From: Paractinoplanes pyxinae
GTDB taxonomy: Bacteria; Actinomycetota; Actinomycetes; Mycobacteriales; Micromonosporaceae
Length of the DNA: 64,000 nt
NCBI RefSeq assembly: GCF_026626335.1
Contig: NZ_JAPNTZ010000004.1
Coordinates: forward strand, 599,340-663,339
Reading direction: 5' to 3'
Shown here: in pieces, positions 50,307 to 58,920 of the stretch
Position numbering within the stretch: the stretch's first letter is position 1
Layout of the letters: each line of letters begins with the position of its first letter
The notes under the pieces: model-generated
What the model saw: only the letters and a program-made list of their open reading frames with translations
Databases searched by the model: none
What the model was told of the DNA's origin: nothing
Made by a program: the position numbers and the translations under genes

Positions 50307-51095
50307 CTAGGCCTTTCGGCCGATGCCCCCGTACGAATCCTGGTGGGCCGGCTCGCCGTCGGCGTCCGGCCCCGGCCGCCACCGCGAGACGGTGACCACC
50401 CCGGGCTCGACCAGCTCGAGGCCGTCGAAGAAGCGCGCGATGCGTTCCGGGCTGCGCAGATAGTAGTTGTGGCCGCCGTCGCTGGAGACCTTCTGCCCCT
50501 CCACGATCTTGGCGCTGGTGTCGGTGCCGTCGTAGAAGGCCAGGTAGCTGCCGGACGGGAGCAGGCCGACCAGCCCGCGCACGATGCCCAGCGCCTCGTC
50601 GTCGTCCTCGACGTGGCCCAGGATGCCCATCAGCATGAGCGCGATCGGCTGCTCGAAGTCGAGCGTCCGCGCGGCCTCCCGCCGGATCGTCGCGGTGTCG
50701 GTCAGCTCGGCGTCGACGAAGTCGGTGGCGCCCTGCGGCGAGCTGTCGAGCAGGACCCGGGCGTGGGCCAGGACGAGCGGGTCGTGGTCGACGTAGACGA
50801 CGCGCGACTCGGGAGCCAGCCGCTGGGCCACCTCGTGCGTGTTGTCGGCGGTGGGCAGCCCGGTGCCGATGTCGAGGAACTGGCGGATGCCCGCCTCGCC
50901 GGCCAGGTAGCCGACCGTACGGGCCAGGAAGGCGCGGCAAGCCTGCGCGTTCTCGACGATCTCGGGGAACACCTCACGCACCTGGTCGCCGACGGCCCGG
51001 TCGACCGGATAGTTGTCGGTGCCGCCGAGCCAGTAGTTCCAGACGCGTGCGCTGTGCGGCACGCTCGTGTCGATCTGGGGTCCGCCGTCACTCAT
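50307..51095 (-). CDS. SAM-dependent methyltransferase (DUF574 / PF04672 type)
   Basis: A 262-residue class I methyltransferase of the actinobacterial PF04672 family. The opening SVPHSARVWNYWLGGTDNYPVDR and SAM-binding motif QFLDIGTGLPTADNTHEVAQ are diagnostic, with YVDHDPLVLAHAR in motif II and YLRSPERIARFFDGLELVEPGVV at the C-terminus. Many copies occur per actinomycete genome; substrates are generally unknown. It is a single gene here. Confidence 0.95.
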   Translation of the reverse strand: MSDGGPQIDTSVPHSARVWNYWLGGTDNYPVDRAVGDQVREVFPEIVENAQACRAFLARTVGYLAGEAGIRQFLDIGTGLPTADNTHEVAQRLAPESRVVYVDHDPLVLAHARVLLDSSPQGATDFVDAELTDTATIRREAARTLDFEQPIALMLMGILGHVEDDDEALGIVRGLVGLLPSGSYLAFYDGTDTSAKIVEGQKVSSDGGHNYYLRSPERIARFFDGLELVEPGVVTVSRWRPGPDADGEPAHQDSYGGIGRKA

Positions 51096-51134
51096 GATGG
51101 GTGCCTCCCGTCCACGATGGAGGACCGGAGTATT

Positions 51135-51890
51135 TCAGTTCGGGCGCGGTCCCGATGCCCCGTCGGCGTTCGCGACCAGCCGGGCCAGGAAGCGTTGCTG
51201 AGCGTCGTTGAGAACCGTTTCCTGGTACGCCGTGACGAGCGCACCGGTACGCGGATCCACGCCTTCGAAGCCGTCGTAGCTCAGGTGACCCAGCGCGCGG
51301 TGGAAGTCGGCGACCAGCCGGTCGATGTCGGCGTCCGGCGCGTCCGGTTCGAGCGCCGCGAACCGGACGGTCAGCGCGGTGGTGGCCGCCAGCACGTCCG
51401 GCTCGGCCACCTGCCGCAGCAGCCCGGCCAGGGCGGCCCGGCCGTCCTCGTCCAGGCGGTGGTGCAGCAGCATCACGACGTCACGGTCGTGCTGCAGCAT
51501 CCGGGCCGGCAGCTCGGGTGCGGCGCCCAGACTCGCCAGCACGCCGGCCAGATCCGGCGGCGTGTCCGGGCCGGCTCCGGCCGCGCGTAGCCGGGCGATC
51601 ACCTCGCGGCGGGCGGTCAGCCGCTCGATCTGCTGGGCGAGTTCCCGGTCGAGCTCGTCGAGCACCGTGCCCGCCCGGTCGCCGGTCTCGAGCAGCGGCG
51701 GGATCTCGTCGAGGGCGACGCCGAGCTCGGCCAGGCGCCGGATCCGGAGCAGCCGCACCAGGTCGCCCACCGTGTAGTCGCGATAGCCGTTGGCCCGCCG
51801 GGCCGGTTCGGGCAGCACCCCGACCTGATGGTAGTGGCGGAGCGTACGGACGCTGACCCCGGCCATCCGGGCGATCTCGCCGCTGTTCAT
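51135..51890 (-). CDS. MerR-family regulator
   Basis: A 251-residue MerR-type activator. The N-terminal winged helix (MNSGEIARMAGVSVRTLRHYHQVGVLPEPARRANGYRDY pattern) is followed by a coiled-coil dimerisation helix (LDELDRELAQQIERLTARREVIARLRAA) and a longer effector domain. No metal-binding Cys set is present, so a small drug is more likely as ligand. ATG 51890 lies five bases after the stop of the MFS gene, whose transcription it probably controls. Confidence 0.92.
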   Translation of the reverse strand: MNSGEIARMAGVSVRTLRHYHQVGVLPEPARRANGYRDYTVGDLVRLLRIRRLAELGVALDEIPPLLETGDRAGTVLDELDRELAQQIERLTARREVIARLRAAGAGPDTPPDLAGVLASLGAAPELPARMLQHDRDVVMLLHHRLDEDGRAALAGLLRQVAEPDVLAATTALTVRFAALEPDAPDADIDRLVADFHRALGHLSYDGFEGVDPRTGALVTAYQETVLNDAQQRFLARLVANADGASGPRPN

Positions 51891-51895
51891 CCCGG

Positions 51896-53122
51896 TCAGC
51901 GTACGAGCTCGGGCTCGGCGGCCGGCCGCGGTTCCAGGTCGCGCAACGCCCGTACGCCGATGGCGACCACCCCCGTGACGAGCCAGACGGCGGCGAGGAC
52001 GATCGCGCCGGTCCGAGCGCCCGACCCGTCGACCAGCAGTGCGGCGCCGCCCATGCCGAGCGCCGGAGCCAGGGTGAGGATCGAGTTCTGCAGGCCCATG
52101 ATCCGGCCCCGCATCGCGTCCGGGATGCGTTCGACCATCAGGACGCCCATCAGGCTGCCGAACAGGCCGTTGCCCAGCCCGACCAGTGCCGCGGCGCCGA
52201 GCACGAGCCACGGGTGGGCCAGCGTCGCCATCGCGCCGAAGCCGCCGATCGTGATCAGCATCCCGGTCACGAACCAGGTGCGCCGGCGGCCCCGGCCACC
52301 CGCCGCGGCGTACGTGCCGCCACCGAGCAGCAGCCCGGCGGCGAGCGCGCTGAGCACCAGGCCCAGCATCTCCGGCCGCTGCTCGAGGGTGAAGTAGACC
52401 GGCAGGACCAGCGCCTGGAAGCCGGCCAGCACCACGACCAGGCCGGCGCTGAGCAGCGTGGTCGTCCGCAGGAAGGGCGAGCCGGCCAGCGTGCGCCAGC
52501 CGTCGCGCAGCACCACCCGCTGCCGGCCGGCCCCCGGCGGGATCGCACCGGCCGTACGGGGAATGAGCAAGGTGACCAGAGCGGCGGCGGCCGAGGTAGC
52601 CGCGGTCACCCACAACACGGTGACGCCGTCGAAGGCCGCGATCAGGGTCGCCCCGATCGCCGGACCGATGAGCATGACCACCGCGCCGAGCGCCTCCCGC
52701 AGGCCCAGCAGCCGCTCGGCGCCCATCCGCCCGGCCCGGACGACGCCCGGGATCATCGCCTCGCGAGCGGTCAGCCCCGGCACGTCCCCGAACGAGCCGA
52801 CCACCGCGAACAGCACGAACCAGCCCAGGCCGAGCCCGACCGTGGCGTCGACCAGCGGCAGCGCGGCGATCGAGAGGGCCGAGATCACGTCGGTCAGCAC
52901 CGACGCCGTCCGCCGGTTGATGCGGTCGATCACCACGCCCATGACCAGCCCCGCGACGGCCGCCGGCACCGCCGAGGCGACGGCCACCGTCCCGGTGGCG
53001 AGCACGCTGCCGGTGGTCTGCAGCACCAGCAACGGCAACACCACCCCGGCGATGGAGTTGCCCAGCAGGGACAGGACGTAGGAGGCCAGGTAGGCCGTCG
53101 ACACGCGGTTCATGCCGCCCAT
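51896..53122 (-). CDS. MFS transporter (drug efflux type)
   Basis: A 408-residue MFS permease with about twelve membrane helices. The loop after helix 2 is VMGVVIDRINRRTASVLT, the motif A position; a mid-protein charged loop separates the two halves. Together with the MerR gene downstream on the same strand it looks like a multidrug efflux unit. Start ATG 53122, with ATG 53113 (MNRVS) as an alternative; neither has a strong ribosome-binding site. The SDR gene ends 36 bp upstream on the same strand. Confidence 0.88.
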   Translation of the reverse strand: MGGMNRVSTAYLASYVLSLLGNSIAGVVLPLLVLQTTGSVLATGTVAVASAVPAAVAGLVMGVVIDRINRRTASVLTDVISALSIAALPLVDATVGLGLGWFVLFAVVGSFGDVPGLTAREAMIPGVVRAGRMGAERLLGLREALGAVVMLIGPAIGATLIAAFDGVTVLWVTAATSAAAALVTLLIPRTAGAIPPGAGRQRVVLRDGWRTLAGSPFLRTTTLLSAGLVVVLAGFQALVLPVYFTLEQRPEMLGLVLSALAAGLLLGGGTYAAAGGRGRRRTWFVTGMLITIGGFGAMATLAHPWLVLGAAALVGLGNGLFGSLMGVLMVERIPDAMRGRIMGLQNSILTLAPALGMGGAALLVDGSGARTGAIVLAAVWLVTGVVAIGVRALRDLEPRPAAEPELVR

Positions 53123-53158
53123 GGCAAACCATGACGCCGCGTCGGGGTCAAACCCCGG

Positions 53159-53851
53159 CTACCAGGGCACCGTGCCGTTGCGGTCGGTGAACGTGGCGGT
53201 CGGCGTGTCCGGGCCGAGAGTGGCCAGGCGTACGACGGCGTCCGTGCCCTCCTCGACGGTCTGCGGGCCGGTGTTGCCGTTGGTGTCGGTCGGGGTCCAG
53301 CCCGGGTCGACGGCGTTGAAGCGGATGCCGGGCAGAGCCTTCGCGTACGAGACGGCGAGCATGGTCGCGGCGGCCTTCGAGGGGCTGTAGGCGGGAACCA
53401 CCCACTCGCCCCACTCGGTCTCGGTCATCTGATGGAACGAGCCGAGCCCGCTGGACACGTTGATCACCGACGGCGCCGGGGCCGCGCGCAGCAGCGGGAG
53501 GAAGGCGTGGGTGACACGCACGATCCCGAACACGTTGACATCGAAGACAGTCCGGAAGTCGTCGACGGTCAGGTCGGTGCCCGGAACGCTGCCGCCGGCG
53601 TTGATGCCCGCGTTGTTGATCAGAACATCGAGGTGACCGAGTTCCGAGCGCAGCGACGCGGCGGCGGCCTCGACCGAGGCGTCGTCGGTCACGTCGAGCT
53701 GCACGAAGCGGGCGCCGAGCTCGGCTGCGGCGATCTTCCCGCGCTCCGGGTCACGGGCGCCGATCCACACGTCGTGCCCGGCCGCGATCAGCCGCCGCGC
53801 GGTGGCGAAGCCGAGGCCCTTGTTGGCCCCGGTGATCAAGGTGTTGGTCAT
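53159..53851 (-). CDS. Short-chain dehydrogenase/reductase
   Basis: A 230-residue classical SDR. The nucleotide motif is TGANKGLGFATARRL, NNAGIN lies in the beta-4 region, and the catalytic Ser, Tyr and Lys sit in VINVSSGLG and YSPSKAA. VDPGWTPTD completes the pattern of carbonyl-reductase-like SDRs. It would reduce a ketone or aldehyde with NADPH. ATG 53851 is chosen; the 33 codons before it are not conserved. It diverges from the GNAT gene at 53949 and precedes the MFS-MerR pair on the same strand. Confidence 0.92.
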   Translation of the reverse strand: MTNTLITGANKGLGFATARRLIAAGHDVWIGARDPERGKIAAAELGARFVQLDVTDDASVEAAAASLRSELGHLDVLINNAGINAGGSVPGTDLTVDDFRTVFDVNVFGIVRVTHAFLPLLRAAPAPSVINVSSGLGSFHQMTETEWGEWVVPAYSPSKAAATMLAVSYAKALPGIRFNAVDPGWTPTDTNGNTGPQTVEEGTDAVVRLATLGPDTPTATFTDRNGTVPW

Positions 53852-53948
53852 GACTCGATGCTCGGCCCGCCGACACGCCCGTACCAGGCGCCGCTTGTCG
53901 GTAGGAATATCGTTACCAGTCACCGCAGCGAGGTGGTTGGGTCGGCCC

Positions 53949-54809
53949 ATGTCGATCGTGATGCGGGTGGCGACGCCGGATGCGCTGGGCGAGATCGTGG
54001 AGGCGGTGGCGGGCTTTCAGCGACCCGGGCGGCCGGTGCAGCTTCATCCGGGCGACCTCGGGTGGAACTGGAGCCTGGGCATGCAGAAGCTGGCCGACGC
54101 GGTGCGGGTGTGGAGCCGGGACGGCGAAATCGTGGCCGTCGGCATGGGCGACGACGACGGCTTGATCCGCATGGGCATCGCCCCGAGCGCCGGCGACGAC
54201 GCCGTACTGGCGGGTCGGATTCTGGACGATCTGCCCGACGGGTACCGCGCCGTCGAGGCCCGGTCGGGCCGGGCGTTCCGGGCGCTTCTCGACAGCAGCG
54301 GCTGGGTGGCCGACGAGTCGTGGACCCCGTTGACGCGTGACCTCGCGAAGCCGGTCGAGGACTGCGGGCTCCGGGTCGAGACGATCGACCCTCACGACGT
54401 ACGGGATCAGCTTCTGCACGACCGGGTCGCGGTGCAGCGGGCGGCGTTCCCCACGTCTACGTTCACAGTGGAGCGCTGGCGCACGATGGCCGCCGCGCCG
54501 GCCTACCGCCGGGCTCGATGCCTCGTGGCCTACGACAACGCCGGCAACGCGGTGGCCACGGCGACAGTCTGGACGGCCGGCCCGGGACGACCGGGTCTGC
54601 TCGAACCCCTGGGGGTGCACCGCGACCACCGCGGACAGGGTCACGGCCGGGCCATCACCGTCGCCGCGGCCGCCGCCTTGCAAGAGATGGGTTCCTCCCA
54701 CGCGACGGTGTGCACCCCGACCGCCAACACCGGCGGCGTGGCCACGTACGTCTCGGCGGGCTTCGAGCAGCACCCACCCGTCACCGACTTCCGCCGCCCG
54801 AGCAGGTGA
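53949..54809 (+). CDS. GNAT-family N-acetyltransferase (tandem type)
   Basis: A 286-residue protein with a C-terminal GNAT domain: LEPLGVHRDHRGQGHGRAI is the acetyl-CoA motif, followed by SHATVCTPTANTGGVATYVSAGFE. The N-terminal 130 residues resemble a degenerate GNAT-like domain without the pyrophosphate loop, as in two-domain acetyltransferases. ATG 53949 is preferred; ATG 53961 is close. Substrate unknown. Divergent from the SDR gene. Confidence 0.82.
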   Translation: MSIVMRVATPDALGEIVEAVAGFQRPGRPVQLHPGDLGWNWSLGMQKLADAVRVWSRDGEIVAVGMGDDDGLIRMGIAPSAGDDAVLAGRILDDLPDGYRAVEARSGRAFRALLDSSGWVADESWTPLTRDLAKPVEDCGLRVETIDPHDVRDQLLHDRVAVQRAAFPTSTFTVERWRTMAAAPAYRRARCLVAYDNAGNAVATATVWTAGPGRPGLLEPLGVHRDHRGQGHGRAITVAAAAALQEMGSSHATVCTPTANTGGVATYVSAGFEQHPPVTDFRRPSR

Positions 54810-54881
54810 CCGAAAGGACCATAGCGGGCCCGGCCCGGCGCGCGTATAACGGTCGGGGCTTCAATCGATCATGGGGGATTC

Positions 54882-56135
54882 GTGTTCAAGCTTCACCGTC
54901 TGGTGGCGGCGGCGGCCGCTGTTGGTGCTCTTGTCGGGGCTGTGCCGTCGCCGGCTGTGGCGGCGCCGGTGGAGGCGCCGTTCCGGCTCGTGGTGCCGGA
55001 TGTGGGCGTATCGAACGTTACGGGGTCCTACGTTCCGCCGGTTCTGGTTCCGGGGGAGTCGGCTCCGCAGTCGCTCGCCGGGGTGCGGATCACCGTGGAC
55101 GCCGGCGAGGTCGCCGGGTTCGCCTCGGTCTCGTTCATGGCGCGGGAGTGCTCGGTCAGCTGTGACCTCGGGGCGATGGGCGCGCCGGGAACGTGGCGGC
55201 TGCCGCAGATGCTCGTCAAGCCCAAGGCGGGTGCGGCGGTCGGGACGTCCGGGTCGGTCGAGGTGACGGTCCGGGCCGACGGGTACGAGCCGGTGGTCGC
55301 GACGGCGAAGCTGACGGTCACCGATGTGGACGTCGTCGCCGGGCCGCCCGTCGCCACGTACACCGTCCGCAACGGGACCGAGAAGGCCCAGGTCGTTCTG
55401 CAGGTGACGAACCGTGGCCGGGAGACCGTCTCCGATCTGACGTTCGCCTTCGCCGGCGACCCCGGCCTGCGGTGGCGGCCGTCCGCCCCGGACGTGAACT
55501 GCCGGTACGGCGGGGGCGGCGTCTCCCGCGAGGTCTTCTACGGGCCGGAGATGTTCTGCGACGTGCACAACTTCGACCTGGAGCCGGGGCAGACGTACGA
55601 GCTGACCGACTCCGGTCTGATGGCGCCCGAGGGCGAGCTCGGCGACCGGTACGCGTTCCGGGCGACGTTCTGGGCCGGGCCGGGAGCCGAGAACGTGACC
55701 GACGCGCTCCGCCAGCTGCCGGGCATGTACGCGTACTCGCACGGCATCAACGCGCCGCGGCGGATCCCTGCGGGCAGCGGCGCGCCGGTCAGCTCCGGCC
55801 TCATGGTGGTGGGCGCCCTCACGGTGGGCGCGCCGGCGACGACCACGCCTCCGGGCACACCGGGCGAGCCGGTGCCGAGCGCAACCGCGACTCCGGGTGA
55901 GCCCACGCCCTCGGCCGAGCCGACGACGCCCGGAGAGTCCCCGACCCCGGGTGAGACCGCGACCGTGATCCCGGCACCGGGCCAGGGCGGTGGCGGCGGC
56001 GACGGCGACGGCGGTGGCCTGCCCGTCACCGGCAGCAACGTGACGATCGCCGCCGGGCTGGGCGTGCTGCTGCTGGCCGCGGGAGCGGCCGCGTTCGTGA
56101 CGGCCCGTCGCCGTCGCACCCGTTTCACGGCCTGA
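54882..56135 (+). CDS. LPXTG-anchored cell-surface protein
   Basis: A 417-residue secreted protein: signal peptide (HRLVAAAAAVGALVGAV), a beta-rich body of about 300 residues with several predicted Ig-like segments, a Pro/Thr/Glu-rich linker, and a sortase signal LPVTG followed by a hydrophobic helix and RRRRTRF tail. Cysteines cluster early (RECSVSCDL) and mid-protein (NCRYGG, MFCDVHN). No sortase gene lies nearby, so a distant class E or general sortase would anchor it. GTG 54882 is the start. Role unknown; adhesion or wall structure are guesses. Confidence 0.88.
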   Translation: MFKLHRLVAAAAAVGALVGAVPSPAVAAPVEAPFRLVVPDVGVSNVTGSYVPPVLVPGESAPQSLAGVRITVDAGEVAGFASVSFMARECSVSCDLGAMGAPGTWRLPQMLVKPKAGAAVGTSGSVEVTVRADGYEPVVATAKLTVTDVDVVAGPPVATYTVRNGTEKAQVVLQVTNRGRETVSDLTFAFAGDPGLRWRPSAPDVNCRYGGGGVSREVFYGPEMFCDVHNFDLEPGQTYELTDSGLMAPEGELGDRYAFRATFWAGPGAENVTDALRQLPGMYAYSHGINAPRRIPAGSGAPVSSGLMVVGALTVGAPATTTPPGTPGEPVPSATATPGEPTPSAEPTTPGESPTPGETATVIPAPGQGGGGGDGDGGGLPVTGSNVTIAAGLGVLLLAAGAAAFVTARRRRTRFTA

Positions 56136-56142
56136 CCAAGAA

Positions 56143-57113
56143 GTGCAGGCGGTGACGTTCTCGCTGGGCACCCCACCGCTTTTCGATGCGCTGTCTTCGG
56201 CGAGAAATGTGCTGATCGCGGGGGCCGGCGGCGGGTTCGATGTGTACGCCGGACTTCCGCTGGCCTTGGCGCTGCGGGAGCGCGGCGCCGGGGTGCACCT
56301 GGCCAACCTGTCGTTCTCCGAGCTGGAGCTGGTCGACCGCGAGTCGTGGGTGGCCGACCACGTCGTGGCGGTGACGCCGGCGTCGGTCAGCCCGGACTGG
56401 TACTTCCCCGAGGGCGCGCTGAGCCGCTGGCTGCACGGGCATGACCTGCCGTCGACCGTGTACGCCTTCCCGCCGCTGGGCGTCCAGTCGCTGCGGGAGG
56501 CGTACCGCTACCTGGTCGAGCGGCTGGAGCTGGACGCGATCGTCCTGGTCGACGGCGGCACCGACATTCTGCTGCGCGGGGACGAGAACGAGCTCGGCAC
56601 GCCGGTCGAGGACATCACCAGCCTGGCCGCCGTGGCCGGCCTCGACGTGCCGGTGAAGCTGGTGACCTGTCTCGGCTTCGGCATCGACGCCAACGACGGC
56701 GTCAACCACGTGCAGGTGCTCGAGAACATCGCCGCCCTCGATCGTGCGGGCGCCTACTTCGGTGCGCTTTCATTCCCCGTACGAGCAAGGAAGCGACCCT
56801 CTACCGCGATGCTGTCGCCCACGCGGCCGCCGCCACGCCGGACCGGCCAAGCATCGTCAACGGGCAGATCGCGGCGGCCACCGACGGCGCGTTCGGGAAC
56901 GTGCAGTTCACCCGGCGCACCAGCGGCAGCACCCTGTTCGTGAATCCGCTGATGGCCGGGTACTTCACCGTCGGCCTGGACGCGTTGGCCGCCCGATGCC
57001 TCTACCTGGACCGCATCGAGAACACATACGGCCGCCGCCAGGTGATCACCCGCATCCAGGCCTTCCGTGACGAGCTCGCCACGACCCGCATTCCGCGGGC
57101 GTTCCCGCACTAA
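56143..57113 (+). pseudogene. DUF1152-family protein, frameshifted
   Basis: Frame 1 from GTG 56143 reads 210 residues of a typical DUF1152 protein (LIAGAGGGFDVYAGLPLALALRE, IVLVDGGTDILLRGDENELGTPVEDI, KLVTCLGFGID). After GALSF the frame is lost at the C-run 56775-56778; in another frame the protein resumes as PRTSKEATLYRDAV, then RPSIVNGQIAA, GSTLFVNPLMAGYF and RCLYLDRIENTYGRRQV, up to TAA at 57113. One missing C would restore a full-length protein, so this is either a fresh mutation or a base-call error. The 3' end overlaps the methionine aminopeptidase gene by four bases. Confidence 0.85.
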
Positions 57114-57901
57114 GCGGCGTTGGAGGGGACGAAGGCGGGGCGGCGGGTCAGCACCTCGGGGCCGGCGGGGGTGATGGCCACCGTGTGCTCGGAGTGGGCG
57201 GTGCGGGAGCCGTCGGCCGAGCGGATCGTCCAGCCGTCCTTGTCGTACTTGATTTTGTCGGTGGTCTTGCACAGCCAGGGCTCGATGGCCACGGTCAGGC
57301 CGGGGTCGAGGCGCAGGCCGCGGCGGGCCCGGCCGTCGTTCGAGATGTGCGGCGCCTCGTGCATGGTGCGGCCGATGCCGTGACCGCCGAATTCGTGGTT
57401 CACGCCGTAGCCGTACGAGTGGGCGACCTTCCCGATGGCCGCGGAGATGTCGCCGATGCGGCCGCCGGGCTGGGCCGCCTTGATGGCCGCCTCCAGCGCC
57501 ACCTCGGTCGCCTCGATCAGCTTCAGGTCGGCCGGGTCGGGCGTGCCCACCACGAACGACAGCGCCGAGTCGGCCGCCCAGCCGTCGATGGCCAGCGCCA
57601 TGTCGATGCTGAGCAGGTCGCCGTCGCGCAGCACGTAGTCGTGGGGCAGGCCGTGCAGCACGGCGTCGTTGACCGACAGGCACAGCACGTTGCGGAACGG
57701 GCCGCGGCCGAACGAGGGGGCGTAGTCCCAGTAGCAGGACTCGGCGCCGCGCTCCTTGATCCGCTTGCGGGCGTGGTGCTCGATGTCCATCAGGTTGACG
57801 CCGACCGCGGCGACACCGCTCAGCTCGGCCAGCAGTTCACCGACGAACTGGCCGGCCACCGCCATCTTGCCGATCTCGTCGGCCGACTTGAGCTCGATCA
57901 C
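57110..57901 (-). CDS. map: Type I methionine aminopeptidase
   Basis: A 263-residue metallopeptidase that removes the initiator methionine from nascent proteins. Metal ligands are visible in order: the two Asp in SIDMALAIDGWAADSA, His in HEFGGHGIGRTMHE, Glu in TVAIEPW and Glu in AHSEHTVAIT. The N-terminal helix is IELKSADEIGKMAVAGQ. GTG 57901 is the start; the open frame beyond it covers the regulatory interval. It diverges from the XRE-type gene at 57969; this pairing is common in actinomycetes. Probably an accessory copy of the housekeeping enzyme. Confidence 0.93.
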   Translation of the reverse strand: MIELKSADEIGKMAVAGQFVGELLAELSGVAAVGVNLMDIEHHARKRIKERGAESCYWDYAPSFGRGPFRNVLCLSVNDAVLHGLPHDYVLRDGDLLSIDMALAIDGWAADSALSFVVGTPDPADLKLIEATEVALEAAIKAAQPGGRIGDISAAIGKVAHSYGYGVNHEFGGHGIGRTMHEAPHISNDGRARRGLRLDPGLTVAIEPWLCKTTDKIKYDKDGWTIRSADGSRTAHSEHTVAITPAGPEVLTRRPAFVPSNAA

Positions 57902-57926
57902 TTGTGGTCTCCTTCGCGACGCCCTC

Positions 57927-57940
57927 GGTATTTTTATACC
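57927..57940. promoter_or_regulatory. Palindrome in the MetAP/XRE divergent interval
   Basis: GGTATTTTTATACC has perfect 5-bp arms around TTTT, in a 67-bp gap between divergent genes. A second GGTATT half-site lies at 57953-57958. It is the likely operator of the XRE-type protein for itself and the aminopeptidase. Confidence 0.6.
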
Positions 57941-57968
57941 ACGCGCGATCGGCGGTATTGTGCTGGGC

Positions 57969-58238
57969 ATGGTTCGCCGACCCCTCACGCCCGAACAGAT
58001 CGCCGCGGGCCGGCGTCTCGGCGCCGCCCTGCGCACCGCGCGCGGCGACCGCGGCCTGATCGAGGTGGCTCTCGCGGCCGGCATTTCGCCCGAGACGCTG
58101 CGCAAGATCGAGGCGGGCCGCCTGCCCGCCCCCGCGTTCGGCACCGTGGTCGGGCTCAGCCAGGCTCTCGACGTCCCGCTCGAGATGCTGGCCGAGGTGT
58201 GGCTGGCCGCCGACATCCCCGTACGCCAGGCATCTTAA
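57969..58238 (+). CDS. XRE-family helix-turn-helix regulator
   Basis: An 89-residue DNA-binding protein made almost entirely of an XRE helix-turn-helix: LGAALRTARGDRGLIEVALAAGISPETLRKIEAGRLPAPAF, then LSQALDVPLEMLAEV. No extra ligand domain is present. ATG 57969 is the start. Divergent from the methionine aminopeptidase with a shared palindrome at 57927, suggesting it regulates both genes. Confidence 0.9.
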   Translation: MVRRPLTPEQIAAGRRLGAALRTARGDRGLIEVALAAGISPETLRKIEAGRLPAPAFGTVVGLSQALDVPLEMLAEVWLAADIPVRQAS

Positions 58239-58284
58239 GTCGCTCTTCAGCCGGTCAAAGGTGGGGCCGGGCACGGTACAGGGC

Positions 58285-58920
58285 ATGAACAACGAACCCA
58301 CCGGGCTGCTGCTGGCCCACCGCGCCATGCTCCGCGACCTCGACCGCCTGGCCGAGCTGACGAAGTCGCTGACCGCCACGAAGACGGACCGCAAGAGGGC
58401 CGTCGCGATCGCCGACTACATCACCGACTTCTGCGACAGCATCCACCACCATCACAGCGCCGAGGACGACGTGCTGTGGCCGGTGCTCGAGCGCGCGGCC
58501 GGCGCCCACGTCGACCTCACCGAGCTGACCGACGACCACGCCGTGCTGGATCCCAAGCTTTCCCGCGTACGCGAGGGGGCCGCCGCGCTGAAGTCGGGCC
58601 ACACCGTCTCGCCCGAGCTGGCCGCCGACCTGGCCGACCTGCGGGACACGCTGCACGAGCACATCGCCGACGAGGAGCGCACGATCGTGCCGCTCATCAA
58701 GCAGTACGTCTCGGACGACGAGTGGAACCGGGTCGAGGCGGCCATCCGCAAGCGGGGCGCCAAGATGAGCTTCGAGGTGCCGCGCATCCTGGCCGTGAGC
58801 ACCGGCGACGAGCTGGCCGAGGCCCGGCGCGAGGGCGGCCTTCCGGTCGCCCTGATGATCAAGCTGATGCCGCTGCCGTTCAGGCGCCGCGAGAGCCTGG
58901 TGTTCGGAGGCTCTCGGTGA
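58285..58920 (+). CDS. Hemerythrin HHE cation-binding protein
   Basis: A 211-residue HHE-domain protein. Histidines suited to a di-iron site appear in LLAHRAMLRDLDRL, SIHHHHSAEDDVLWPVLE, LTDDHAVLDPKL and TLHEHIADEERTIVPLI. Family members sense or store O2 or NO, or protect from oxidants. ATG 58285 is the start. It may be co-transcribed with the XRE gene 46 bp upstream. The last 41 bp overlap the convergent BTAD-AAA regulator. Confidence 0.88.
   Translation: MNNEPTGLLLAHRAMLRDLDRLAELTKSLTATKTDRKRAVAIADYITDFCDSIHHHHSAEDDVLWPVLERAAGAHVDLTELTDDHAVLDPKLSRVREGAAALKSGHTVSPELAADLADLRDTLHEHIADEERTIVPLIKQYVSDDEWNRVEAAIRKRGAKMSFEVPRILAVSTGDELAEARREGGLPVALMIKLMPLPFRRRESLVFGGSR

Noticed and set aside
56775..56778. 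Programmed ribosomal frameshifting at the C-run of the DUF1152 gene
   Set aside because: No canonical slippery heptamer, internal SD or downstream hairpin is evident, and family members are single-frame; a missing base is simpler.
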